A DNA stretch of 7,225 nucleotides from an uncultured Francisella sp. (GTDB lineage: Bacteria; Pseudomonadota; Gammaproteobacteria; Burkholderiales; Neisseriaceae): NCBI GenBank assembly GCA_905373555.1, contig CAJPTP010000050.1, positions 1 to 7,225 of the forward strand, given 5' to 3'. The notes under the pieces were generated by a model, which ran no database searches, was not told where the DNA came from, and saw only the letters and a list, made by a program, of their open reading frames with translations. Of the stretch, positions 1 through 5,654 are shown in pieces (positions within the stretch are counted from its first letter, which is position 1; each line of letters opens with the position of its first letter). The translations under genes were made by a program, and so were the position numbers.

Positions 1-221
1 TTCCTTTCTTCCTTTCGTTTTTCGCCATTGTTTCTTTCTGCTTTTCGGCCCTTCTTTTTCCGATCCTTCTCAAATCGGTTCGCCCTTCATCGCCTCCGGG
101 CCCTTGTTTGTTTCGGGGCGACGGGTGCGCGGGTTGATCTCTTGCCATGGCGCCATGCCCGCTTTTTTCCCCCCCGGTTCGGCCTTATTGCCCATGCCGC
201 TTGGACTCAAGTCCGACTTGC
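1..221. other. Non-coding region upstream of htpG
   Basis: No convincing gene lies here. A plus-strand frame stays open through it and joins htpG, but its translation resembles no Hsp90 N-terminus and the region has non-coding composition. The first ~80 bases are strongly pyrimidine-rich and G-poor (runs such as TTCCTTTCTTCCTTTCG). A 12-base perfect palindrome CATGGCGCCATG sits at 146-157, followed by T6 at 163-168. A short inverted repeat GGAC-TCAA-GTCC sits at 203-214, eight bases before the sigma-32-like promoter, where an operator could lie. The sites are visible in the sequence; any regulatory role is inference. Confidence 0.6.
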
Positions 222-249
222 CTTGAATAACGGGCGCTCGGCCTCATAT
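222..249 (+). promoter_or_regulatory. Sigma-32 (heat-shock) promoter of htpG
   Basis: The -35 element CCTTGAA (221-227) is followed, after a 14-base spacer, by CCTCATAT (242-249). The known sigma-32 (RpoH) consensus is CTTGAA, 13-17 bases, CCCCATnT. The -35 core matches completely and the -10 has one mismatch. Transcription would begin near 256-258, giving htpG a leader of about 100 bases. htpG is a classic RpoH-regulon gene in proteobacteria, which supports the call. No equally good sigma-70 promoter was seen upstream of htpG. Confidence 0.72.
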
Positions 250-303
250 TGCGCGCATTGGGGGCGACCGGCGCGCCGCCCGTCGAGCATTGACGAACCC
301 GGC

Positions 304-344
304 CCGCTTGCGCGGCTGCGAAGCGGCAAGCGGCTTTTTATTTT
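304..344 (+). terminator. Terminator-like hairpin in htpG leader
   Basis: CCGCTTGC (304-311) pairs perfectly with GCAAGCGG (326-333). Inside, GCT/AGC can close a GCGA (GNRA-type) tetraloop at 318-321. The stem is followed by C and then TTTTTATTTT (335-344), the form of an intrinsic terminator. It lies between the predicted heat-shock promoter and the htpG start, only 13 bases before the ATG. It could be a leader attenuator, an RNA structure affecting translation, or the terminator of an upstream transcript. The structure is seen; the function is inferred. Confidence 0.5.
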
Positions 345-357
345 CCGAGCGATTGAC

Positions 358-2268
358 ATGAAAGAGACCCATCAGTTTCAAACTGAGGTCAAGCAGCTGC
401 TTAGCCTCGTGATCAACTCCCTGTACTCCAACCGCGAAATCTTTTTGCGCGAGCTGATTTCCAACGCCTCCGACGCGATCGACAAGCTGCGCTTTCTGTC
501 GCTCAACGATCCAAGCCTATTGGACGAAAACCACGGCGAATACCGCATCGACGTGGACTTTGACCGCGAGGCCAACACCATCACGGTCAAAGACAACGGC
601 ATTGGCATGAACAAGGAGGAGGTGATCGAGAATCTCGGCACGATCGCGCAGTCGGGCACAAAGGCTTTCTTTGAGCGCCTCTCCGGCGACGCCCAAAAAG
701 ACGCGAGCCTGATCGGCCAGTTCGGGGTGGGCTTTTACTCGGCCTTCATCGTCGCCGACAAGGTCGCCGTCGTCACCCGCAAGGCGGGGGATCCCGCCGA
801 CAAGGCGGTGCGTTGGGAAAGCGACGCGGGCGGCGACTTCACGGTTGAGGATGTCGAAAAGCCCGAGGCGGGGACGGAGATCATCCTCAGCGTCAAAAAC
901 GACTGCAAGGAGTTTGTCAGCGATTGGACGCTGCGGCGGATCGTCACGACCTACAGCGATCACATTTCCGTGCCCATTTACATGAAAGTCGCCGACACTT
1001 ACGACGACGACGGCAATTTGGTCAAAAGCGACAAGCGCGAGGTCGTCAATCAGGCCAAGGCGCTGTGGACGCGGCCCAAAAGCGAGGTCAAGGAAGACGA
1101 GTACAAGGCATTCTACCGCCACATCGCCCACGACTTCCAAGACCCCTTGGGCTGGATCCACTCCAAGGTCGAAGGCAAGCAGGACTACACGCAGCTGCTG
1201 TACATCCCGCGCTCGCCCGCGTTCGACGCTTTCGATCGCGAGACCAAAGAGGGCGTGCGTCTGTACGTTCGACGCGTTTTCATCATGGAAGACGCCGAAA
1301 GCAAGATCATGCCGCGCTACTTGCGCTTCGTGCGCGGCGTGATCGACGCCGACGATTTGCCGCTGAACGTCTCGCGCGAGATCTTGCAGCAAAACAGGGA
1401 CTTGGAGCAGATCCGCGCGGGCAGCGTCAAAAAGCTTTTGGGCTACCTGTCGGACATGAAGAAAAACGACTTCGACAAGTACGAGGATTTTTGGGGCGCG
1501 TTTTCCAAAATCTTCAAGGAGGGCTTGGGCGAGGATTACGCCAACCAAGAAAAGATCGCCGAGTTGTGCCTGTTCGCCAGCTCCAAGGATCCTCAATCGG
1601 GCGAGACCGTCTCGCTGGACGACTACATTTCCCGCATGAAGGAAGGGCAGGGCAAGATCTATTACATCACGGCGGCGAACCTGGATGAGGCGATCAACAG
1701 CCCGCAGATGGAGGTGTTCAAGAAAAAGGGCGTCGAGGTTTTGCTCATGACCGACCGCGTCGACGAGTGGGTGGTGGGTTATCTGACCAAGTACAAGGAC
1801 AAGCCGCTGGCCTCCATCGCCAAGGGCGAGGTCGACTTGGGGCCCGACGCCGAGGAGGAAAAAGAGGAGCTGAAGAAGGCCGAGGAGGATTTCAAGGATG
1901 TGGTCGCCGCGATGAAGGAGGATTTGAAGGATGTGGCCGACGACGTGAAGGTGTCCTCGCGCCTGACCGACAGCGCGGCTTGCTTGGTGACCAAGGAAAA
2001 CGAGCGCAGCCTGAACCTGCAGCGCATGCTGGAGCAGGCGGGGGCCAAGGACATGCTCGGCGCCCTCAAGCCGATTTTGGAGATCAACCCCAAGCACATG
2101 CTCATCGGCATGATCAAGGAAGAGTCCGACCCCAAGCGCCGCGCCATGCTTTCGCGCCTGGTGTTCGACCAAGCTCAGCTGGCCGAGGGCGGCAAGCCCG
2201 AAAACCCCGCCTTGTTCGTGCGGCGCATGAACGATTTGCTGCTGGCCATGAAAGGCGGCAAGGCTTGA
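358..2268 (+). CDS. htpG: Chaperone protein HtpG (bacterial Hsp90)
   Basis: This encodes the cytosolic ATP-dependent Hsp90 chaperone, which works as a homodimer on late folding intermediates and cooperates with DnaK. The product is 636 residues, close to the 624 of E. coli HtpG. The N-terminal GHKL ATPase domain (about 1-220) has FLRELISNASDA with catalytic Glu32 and Mg-binding Asn36, DNGIGM at 79-84, and the lid motif IGQFGVGFYSAF at 119-130. The middle domain carries LNVSREILQQNRDL with Arg340, equivalent to the conserved phosphate-sensing Arg. The last ~125 residues form the dimerisation domain, ending RRMNDLLLAMKGGKA; there is no MEEVD tail, as expected in bacteria. ATG 358 was chosen because MKETHQFQTEVKQLL aligns with the family N-terminus; the frame stays open upstream without Hsp90 similarity. 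The ribosome site is weak (GAG at 347-349). A sigma-32-type promoter and a leader hairpin precede it. Confidence 0.97.
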   Translation: MKETHQFQTEVKQLLSLVINSLYSNREIFLRELISNASDAIDKLRFLSLNDPSLLDENHGEYRIDVDFDREANTITVKDNGIGMNKEEVIENLGTIAQSGTKAFFERLSGDAQKDASLIGQFGVGFYSAFIVADKVAVVTRKAGDPADKAVRWESDAGGDFTVEDVEKPEAGTEIILSVKNDCKEFVSDWTLRRIVTTYSDHISVPIYMKVADTYDDDGNLVKSDKREVVNQAKALWTRPKSEVKEDEYKAFYRHIAHDFQDPLGWIHSKVEGKQDYTQLLYIPRSPAFDAFDRETKEGVRLYVRRVFIMEDAESKIMPRYLRFVRGVIDADDLPLNVSREILQQNRDLEQIRAGSVKKLLGYLSDMKKNDFDKYEDFWGAFSKIFKEGLGEDYANQEKIAELCLFASSKDPQSGETVSLDDYISRMKEGQGKIYYITAANLDEAINSPQMEVFKKKGVEVLLMTDRVDEWVVGYLTKYKDKPLASIAKGEVDLGPDAEEEKEELKKAEEDFKDVVAAMKEDLKDVADDVKVSSRLTDSAACLVTKENERSLNLQRMLEQAGAKDMLGALKPILEINPKHMLIGMIKEESDPKRRAMLSRLVFDQAQLAEGGKPENPALFVRRMNDLLLAMKGGKA

Positions 2269-2301
2269 GCTTGGGATCCGGCCGGCCATCGGCTCGGACT
2301 G

Positions 2302-2327
2302 GCCCGCCGCTCGATTGAGCGGCGGGC
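2302..2327 (+). terminator. GC-rich hairpin after htpG
   Basis: GCCCGCCGCTC (2302-2312) and GAGCGGCGGGC (2317-2327) form a perfect 11-bp stem with loop GATT, 33 bases after the htpG stop. It is followed only by GGCTTTG, so the U-tract is poor for a classical intrinsic terminator. It may still terminate or stabilise the htpG 3' end. It is the first of four closely packed hairpins in this gap. Confidence 0.55.
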
Positions 2328-2328
2328 G

Positions 2329-2355
2329 GCTTTGCGCGCGAAAGCGCCGCAAAGC
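2329..2355 (+). other. Hairpin with GAAA tetraloop
   Basis: GCTTTGC (2329-2335) pairs with GCAAAGC (2349-2355). Inside it GCGC (2336-2339) pairs with GCGC (2344-2347), closing a GAAA tetraloop at 2340-2343 and leaving C2348 as a one-base bulge. It starts one base after the previous hairpin ends, so the two could stack. There is no T-tract after it, so it is not a terminator alone. A structured RNA element is possible; no known family was recognised. Confidence 0.45.
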
Positions 2356-2357
2356 GT

Positions 2358-2365
2358 TGTAAAAT
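2358..2365 (+). promoter_or_regulatory. Possible -10 element for zinc-ribbon gene
   Basis: TGTAAAAT contains TAAAAT (2360-2365), five of six bases of the sigma-70 -10 consensus, with TG directly before it. It is an AT-rich island in a very GC-rich gap. No good -35 lies at the right distance, because that position is inside the GAAA hairpin. If used, transcription would start near 2371, within the 5' arm of the next hairpin. Confidence 0.3.
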
Positions 2366-2367
2366 CA

Positions 2368-2412
2368 GCGCGGGCGTTGCGGCTGCGGCCAAAACGCCCG
2401 CGCGTTTGTTTT
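2368..2412 (+). terminator. Terminator-like hairpin with T-rich tail
   Basis: GCGCGGGCGTT (2368-2378) and AACGCCCGCGC (2393-2403) form a perfect 11-bp stem around a 14-base loop, followed by GTTTGTTTT (2404-2412). This is the best intrinsic-terminator shape downstream of htpG. It is 57 bases before the zinc-ribbon start codon, so it could end the htpG transcript or act as an attenuator if transcription starts just upstream. Confidence 0.55.
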
Positions 2413-2436
2413 GCCCTTGCGCAACACTGTCCACAG

Positions 2437-2454
2437 GGCGGGCGCGAGCCCGCC
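2437..2454 (+). other. Hairpin with GCGA tetraloop
   Basis: GGCGGGC (2437-2443) and GCCCGCC (2448-2454) form a perfect 7-bp stem closed by the GNRA-type loop GCGA (2444-2447). It lies 15 bases before the ATG at 2470. The next bases, GGGGGTTTCCC (2459-2469), hold the only candidate ribosome-binding purines, and these can fold back on the CCC next to the start. Structure near the start may limit translation initiation; this is inference. Confidence 0.4.
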
Positions 2455-2469
2455 AACCGGGGGTTTCCC

Positions 2470-3831
2470 ATGGCCGAAGCGAACGGAGCGGCGGGTCAAG
2501 CCAGGTACATCACGACCTGCCCGCAGTGCCTCTCCAAATTCTTCCTTAGCGAGGGGACGATCCTCAAGGCGGAAGGGTGGGTGCAGTGCGCCCGCTGCCA
2601 AAACATTTTCCAATCGCTGGATTTTCTCGATGCGCGCGGCGCGTCCGAGGCCGTCGACGCCTTGCTGCGCCGGCGCGACGAGGAGGCGATGGCGGCCTTG
2701 GCCGAGTACGAGGCCGGTCACAGGGCGCCCGAGGCCGCGGCCGCCCAAGCCGGCGCCCCCGCGCCGGGCGCGGCGAACGGCCAAGCATCCGGGGCGGAGC
2801 CCGCAACCCAAGCGGCCGCCGCTTGGGGCCCGATCCCCGACCCGCGCGCCGCGTCCTCGGCCGACGCCGGGGCGCGGCCCGCTATCGCCTTCGGCGCCGA
2901 GACGGATCCTTCGTGCTCCGGGCGGATCGACGCCCAACAAGCCGCCCGGGCGGCGGCCGCCCCGCAAGCCCCGGGCTTGGGCGGCATGCAACCCCAAGCC
3001 GATTCGGCGGCGGCCCGATCCGTCGACCCGCTTGCCGCCGCTGCCGCGCCGACGGCGGCGCCCGCTTCGGGCGACCCGGCCGCCGAGGGCGCATCCGGCA
3101 AGAAAACGGCCAAGGCGAAAAAGCGCGCCGCGTTTTGGGCGCGCAAGAAAAAGAGCAAAGCCGGAGCGCCCGCCGAGGAGAAGGTTTCGGGCAAGCAGCC
3201 GGCCGCCGCCCCTGAGCCCCCGACCGCCGCTTCCGCGGAAGCGGCGGCAAGCGAGTCGGGCGTCAAAGGGATCAAGGGCTTTTTCAAATGGGCAAAAAAA
3301 GGGAAGGCGGCCGAGGCCGGGGGCGGATCGGCCTCACCCGCCGCGCCGGATCCCCTTGCGATGAGCGCGGCGGCCCAAAAGCCCCTCGCCGCGCCCGCTT
3401 CCGCTTCCGCGCCCGGGATCGATCCCTTGGCCGCTTCCGCCGCGGCTGCGGCAAGGTCGGATCCTTCCGTCGCCGCCCGGGCGGCCGACGCCTCGGCTTC
3501 GCCCTCGACGCCCCGGACTGCGGCCCCCGCGCCGAGCGCGGCCGGAAGCTTTGCCGAGGATTTCGCCCCCGTCGGCCGCCCCGACGAGACGGGGTTGGGC
3601 ATCGCGGGGCCCGTCGGGCCGAGCGCCGACTTGCCGGCGGCCGGGATGGCGCCCGCCCCGGCAAGCGGCGCCCCCGCGCCCGCGCCCATGGGTTTCGACC
3701 CCGAGCTGTACGCCAAGCTGCTGCTGAAAAGCGAGGCGAAGAAAAAAGACGACGCGTTTTGGACCATGGGCTCGATCGTCGCCCTGATCGTGCTGGTCAT
3801 GCAATTGTTTTACATCATTTTAAGCCGCTAG
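2470..3831 (+). CDS. MJ0042-type zinc-ribbon, tail-anchored protein
   Basis: Product of 453 residues, function unknown. Residues 13-53 form a zinc ribbon of the MJ0042/DUF3426 N-terminal type: CPQC (Cys17, Cys20), a G-W-V-Q turn, then CARC (Cys40, Cys43) and NIFQSLDFL. Residues ~70-410 are Ala/Pro/Gly-rich and probably disordered, with two Lys-rich patches (from Lys211 and Lys266) and a recurring DPLA motif (Asp186, Asp294, Asp318). Residues 434-451 (GSIVALIVLVMQLFYIIL) are one transmembrane segment, followed only by Ser-Arg and the stop. In betaproteobacterial relatives a similar helix is normally followed by the DUF3426 domain; here it is absent. ATG 2470 was chosen because it is just before the zinc ribbon; an earlier in-frame ATG at 2332 would add 46 residues encoded by the hairpin region. 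The expected topology is a cytosolic zinc ribbon and linker anchored in the inner membrane. Confidence 0.8.
   Translation: MAEANGAAGQARYITTCPQCLSKFFLSEGTILKAEGWVQCARCQNIFQSLDFLDARGASEAVDALLRRRDEEAMAALAEYEAGHRAPEAAAAQAGAPAPGAANGQASGAEPATQAAAAWGPIPDPRAASSADAGARPAIAFGAETDPSCSGRIDAQQAARAAAAPQAPGLGGMQPQADSAAARSVDPLAAAAAPTAAPASGDPAAEGASGKKTAKAKKRAAFWARKKKSKAGAPAEEKVSGKQPAAAPEPPTAASAEAAASESGVKGIKGFFKWAKKGKAAEAGGGSASPAAPDPLAMSAAAQKPLAAPASASAPGIDPLAASAAAAARSDPSVAARAADASASPSTPRTAAPAPSAAGSFAEDFAPVGRPDETGLGIAGPVGPSADLPAAGMAPAPASGAPAPAPMGFDPELYAKLLLKSEAKKKDDAFWTMGSIVALIVLVMQLFYIILSR
3224..3247. repeat. 24-base perfect palindrome inside the coding region
   Basis: Bases 3224-3235 are the exact reverse complement of 3236-3247, centred on CCGCGG. 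It lies in the Ala-rich linker of the zinc-ribbon protein and encodes part of TAASAEAAAS. Runs of GCC/GCG/TTC codons make palindromes likely by chance, so a role is unproven. Part of it, GCCGCTTCCGC, recurs in the later linker near 3431, as expected from duplicated Ala/Ser segments. Confidence 0.6.
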
Positions 3832-3859
3832 AATGGCTTGCCGAGGCGGTTTGCCCTAA

Positions 3860-3924
3860 GCCCGGGGCGGCTCGCCGGGCCGGCTTGTCGCTTTTGCCGC
3901 GCGCTTCGGTTCGGGCCGGAGCGC
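3860..3924 (+). other. Two hairpins downstream of zinc-ribbon gene
   Basis: The first pairs GCCCGG (3860-3865) with CCGGGC (3875-3880) and is followed by CGGCTTGTCGCTTTT, a weak T-tail. The second pairs GCGCTTCGG (3901-3909) with CCGGAGCGC (3916-3924), nine base pairs including one G-U, around a six-base loop. They begin 28 bases after the zinc-ribbon stop codon. They may protect or end that transcript, but neither has a strong U-tract. Confidence 0.35.
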
Positions 3925-3954
3925 CCCAGGCCTGCGCTTCGGCCGATTTCCGCG

Positions 3955-3988
3955 GGCGCCGTTTCGGCGCCTGTTTTCGTTTGTTTTT
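3955..3988 (+). terminator. Intrinsic terminator upstream of argA
   Basis: GGCGCCG (3955-3961) and CGGCGCC (3965-3971) form a perfect 7-bp stem with loop TTT. It is followed by a T-rich tail, TGTTTTCGTTTGTTTTT (3972-3988). It probably ends transcription from the zinc-ribbon gene, whose stop is 123 bases upstream. Only 63 bases remain before the argA start and no clear sigma-70 promoter is visible there, so it could instead be an attenuator in an argA leader. A smaller hairpin, GCCCC/GGGGC (3998-4012), follows. Confidence 0.6.
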
Positions 3989-4051
3989 GGCCTTTTTGCC
4001 CCGCTTTGGGGCGGGCTTGGGCTCTTTGCCGGCGACGAAAGGCCGCAATCC

Positions 4052-5416
4052 ATGGATCCCCAAGGCATTGTCGACAGAAGCGCCTTTGTTCGGGCGTTTC
4101 GCGAGTCGGCGCCGTACATTCACTATCTGCACGGCAAAATTGTCGTGCTGGCGTTTGACTCCGGCGTCATCGAGTCGAGCGCCTTTCCCACTTTGGCCGA
4201 CGACGTGCTGCTGATGGGCAGGCTGGGCTCCAAGATCGTTGTGTGCTTTGAGATTCGGGGCCTTCTGGAGGGCGATCCCGCCGTGGGCTCGCGGTTCGTC
4301 CGCGGGGTGCGCGTGACCGACTACGCGTCGCTGCGGCGCATGCGCGAGGTGTGCGGGCGCATGCAGTACAAGCTGATGTCCGCTTTTTCGGCGGGCTATG
4401 CCTCGGCCTCGGAAAAAAGCCCGATCGCGACGGTCGTTTCCGGCAATTTCGCCCTGGCGCGGCCCATGGGCGTGATCGACGGCGTGGACATGGGCTACGC
4501 GGGCGCCGTGCGCTCCGTCGCCGCGGACAAAGTCAGGCGCCTGCTCGACGACGGCTGCATCGTGGTCGCCGCGCCGTTGGGCTTTTCCATCGGCGGCCGC
4601 TGCTACAACGTGTCCATGCCCGATTTGGCCTCGGCCTTGGCCTCGGGGCTGAAGGCCGACAAGCTGGTGTACTTGGGCGAGGATGAGGGCTTGCGGCGCA
4701 AGGGCGGGGGGATCGCGTCGAACTTGACGCTGGACGAATTGGCCGATCGAAACGCCTTCGAGCCCGTCTCGGCGGAGCTGGCCCGGTTCCTGCCCGCCGC
4801 CGAGTCGGCTTTGCGCTCCGGCGTGCCGCGGGCGCAGATCGTGTCGGGCCGCAGCGACGGGGCGCTGTTCGCCGAGCTGTACACCCGCGAGGGCGCCGGC
4901 ACCTCGATCAAGCTCAGCTCTTTTTCCGACGTCGCGCCCGCGAGCCCCGACGACGCGGCCGACCTCGCGCGGCTGATCGCCCCCGCCGTGCGCGACGGCC
5001 TGCTGTTGCCGCGCGACGCGGCGTACGTGGAGTCGCGCATCGGGGATTTCTTTTTGCTGCGCTACGACGGCGCCGCGCGCGGCTGCGTGGAGCTCAAGCG
5101 TTTTGACGACGACCCGCGCGCCATGGAGCTGGGGTGCTTGGTCGTGTCCGAGGACAGCCAATCCCAAGGCGACGGCAACAAACTTCTGGCGTTCGCCATG
5201 GAGCGGGCGCGCCGGTTGGGCGCCGTCCGGCTCTTCGCCCTGACGGCCCGCGCCGAAGACTGGTTTCGCGAAAACGGCTTTCGGCCGTCCTCGACGCGCG
5301 AGCTGCCCCCCTCGCGGCAACGCGTCTGCGCCGAAAACGGCCGGCACTCCAAGGTGTTCGTCATGGATTTGGGCGAGCGGGAAAGCAATTTCGCGGGCCG
5401 ATCCGAGCCCGGGTAG
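4052..5416 (+). CDS. argA: Amino-acid N-acetyltransferase (N-acetylglutamate synthase)
   Basis: ArgA transfers an acetyl group from acetyl-CoA to glutamate, the first and usually arginine-inhibited step of arginine synthesis. The product is 454 residues, against 443 in E. coli. Residues ~10-290 are the amino-acid-kinase-like domain: FRESAPYIHYLHGK matches FRHSVPYINTHRGK of E. coli, and RVTDYASL, VVSGNFALARPMGVIDGVD, and SGRSDGALFAELYTREGAGT follow in order. Residues ~296-440 are the GNAT acetyltransferase domain, with the acetyl-CoA loop Q370-S-Q-G-D-G375, then AEDWFRENGF and the terminal SKVFVMDLG. The kinase-fold glycine motifs are altered: LAFDSGVIE replaces the usual FGGE-type turn, and VVCFEIRGLLE replaces G-x-R-P-Q-I. 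That domain is non-catalytic in this family, so activity is still expected, but arginine inhibition may differ. ATG 4052 gives the family N-terminus and has an AAAGG-like ribosome site 9 bases upstream. Hairpins flank it, suggesting its own transcript. Confidence 0.93.
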   Translation: MDPQGIVDRSAFVRAFRESAPYIHYLHGKIVVLAFDSGVIESSAFPTLADDVLLMGRLGSKIVVCFEIRGLLEGDPAVGSRFVRGVRVTDYASLRRMREVCGRMQYKLMSAFSAGYASASEKSPIATVVSGNFALARPMGVIDGVDMGYAGAVRSVAADKVRRLLDDGCIVVAAPLGFSIGGRCYNVSMPDLASALASGLKADKLVYLGEDEGLRRKGGGIASNLTLDELADRNAFEPVSAELARFLPAAESALRSGVPRAQIVSGRSDGALFAELYTREGAGTSIKLSSFSDVAPASPDDAADLARLIAPAVRDGLLLPRDAAYVESRIGDFFLLRYDGAARGCVELKRFDDDPRAMELGCLVVSEDSQSQGDGNKLLAFAMERARRLGAVRLFALTARAEDWFRENGFRPSSTRELPPSRQRVCAENGRHSKVFVMDLGERESNFAGRSEPG

Positions 5417-5454
5417 GTTTTCCGCCGCCGGGTTGGGCAGCGGGCTTGGGCGCT

Positions 5455-5494
5455 CCCGCGCCGTCGTCTGCGGGCCTGCGCGGGTTTCTTCTCT
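5455..5494 (+). terminator. Probable argA terminator
   Basis: CCCGCGC (5455-5461) pairs with GCGCGGG (5478-5484) around a 16-base loop, 38 bases after the argA stop. The tail is TTTCTTCTCT, pyrimidine-rich but broken by C. The tail runs into a long pyrimidine repeat, which would also suit Rho-dependent termination. A weak to moderate terminator is inferred. Confidence 0.4.
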
Positions 5495-5500
5495 CGCCCT

Positions 5501-5555
5501 CCTTTCTCGTTCCTTTCTCATTCCTTCCTCATTCCTTCCTCGTTCCTTTCTCATC
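5501..5555. repeat. Five tandem 11-bp pyrimidine-rich repeats
   Basis: Consecutive units are CCTTTCTCGTT, CCTTTCTCATT, CCTTCCTCATT, CCTTCCTCGTT and CCTTTCTCATC. They differ only at position 5 (T or C), position 9 (G or A), and the last base. The surrounding 5485-5570 is also nearly free of purines. The run lies between the argA terminator and the rpmB promoter. C-rich, G-poor RNA is the known character of Rho-loading (rut) sites, so a role in termination after argA is plausible; slippage-generated filler is the simpler alternative. Confidence 0.8.
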
Positions 5556-5641
5556 TTTTGTCCTTTTGTCGCTTGCGCTGCGCCCGGCCCCGTTTGATCG
5601 GCCTTGAATCTTCGCCGGATTCGTTGCCGCATTGATTTTTT

Positions 5642-5654
5642 GCGAAAATTTCGC
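5642..5654. promoter_or_regulatory. Palindrome upstream of rpmB promoter
   Basis: GCGAAA (5642-5647) and TTTCGC (5649-5654) flank a single central A, giving an AT-rich dyad about 17 bases upstream of the -35 box. It is nested inside a wider inverted repeat, CTTCGCCG (5610-5617) with CGGCGAAG (5661-5668). It could be an operator, or the A/T core could act as a distal UP element for a strong ribosomal-protein promoter. Function is inferred. Confidence 0.35.

Noticed and set aside
146..168. Terminator at CATGGCGCCATG plus T6
   Set aside because: The palindrome can form only a 4-bp stem with a realistic loop, and it is separated from the T-run.
28..357. In-frame 5' extension of htpG giving a 746-residue protein
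   Set aside because: The added 110 residues have no Hsp90 similarity, and the family N-terminus begins exactly at ATG 358. The frame is open because of high GC content.
517..2352. Long antisense frame opposite htpG (611 codons)
   Set aside because: It mirrors the third-position GC bias of htpG, has a low-complexity Leu/Val/His-rich composition, and has no recognisable domain.
2427..2436. DnaA-box-like CTGTCCACAG
   Set aside because: It has two mismatches to TTATCCACA, is single, and has no AT-rich unwinding region or replication gene nearby.
3832..4051. Remnant of a DUF3426 domain downstream of the zinc-ribbon stop codon
   Set aside because: I translated the frame after the TAG and the neighbouring frame by eye. 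Neither shows the family pattern, and the region is dominated by hairpins.
5602..5634. Second sigma-32-like promoter (CCTTGAA ... CCGCATTG) upstream of rpmB
   Set aside because: The spacer is 18 bases and the -10 has two mismatches, while a well-spaced sigma-70 promoter lies just downstream.
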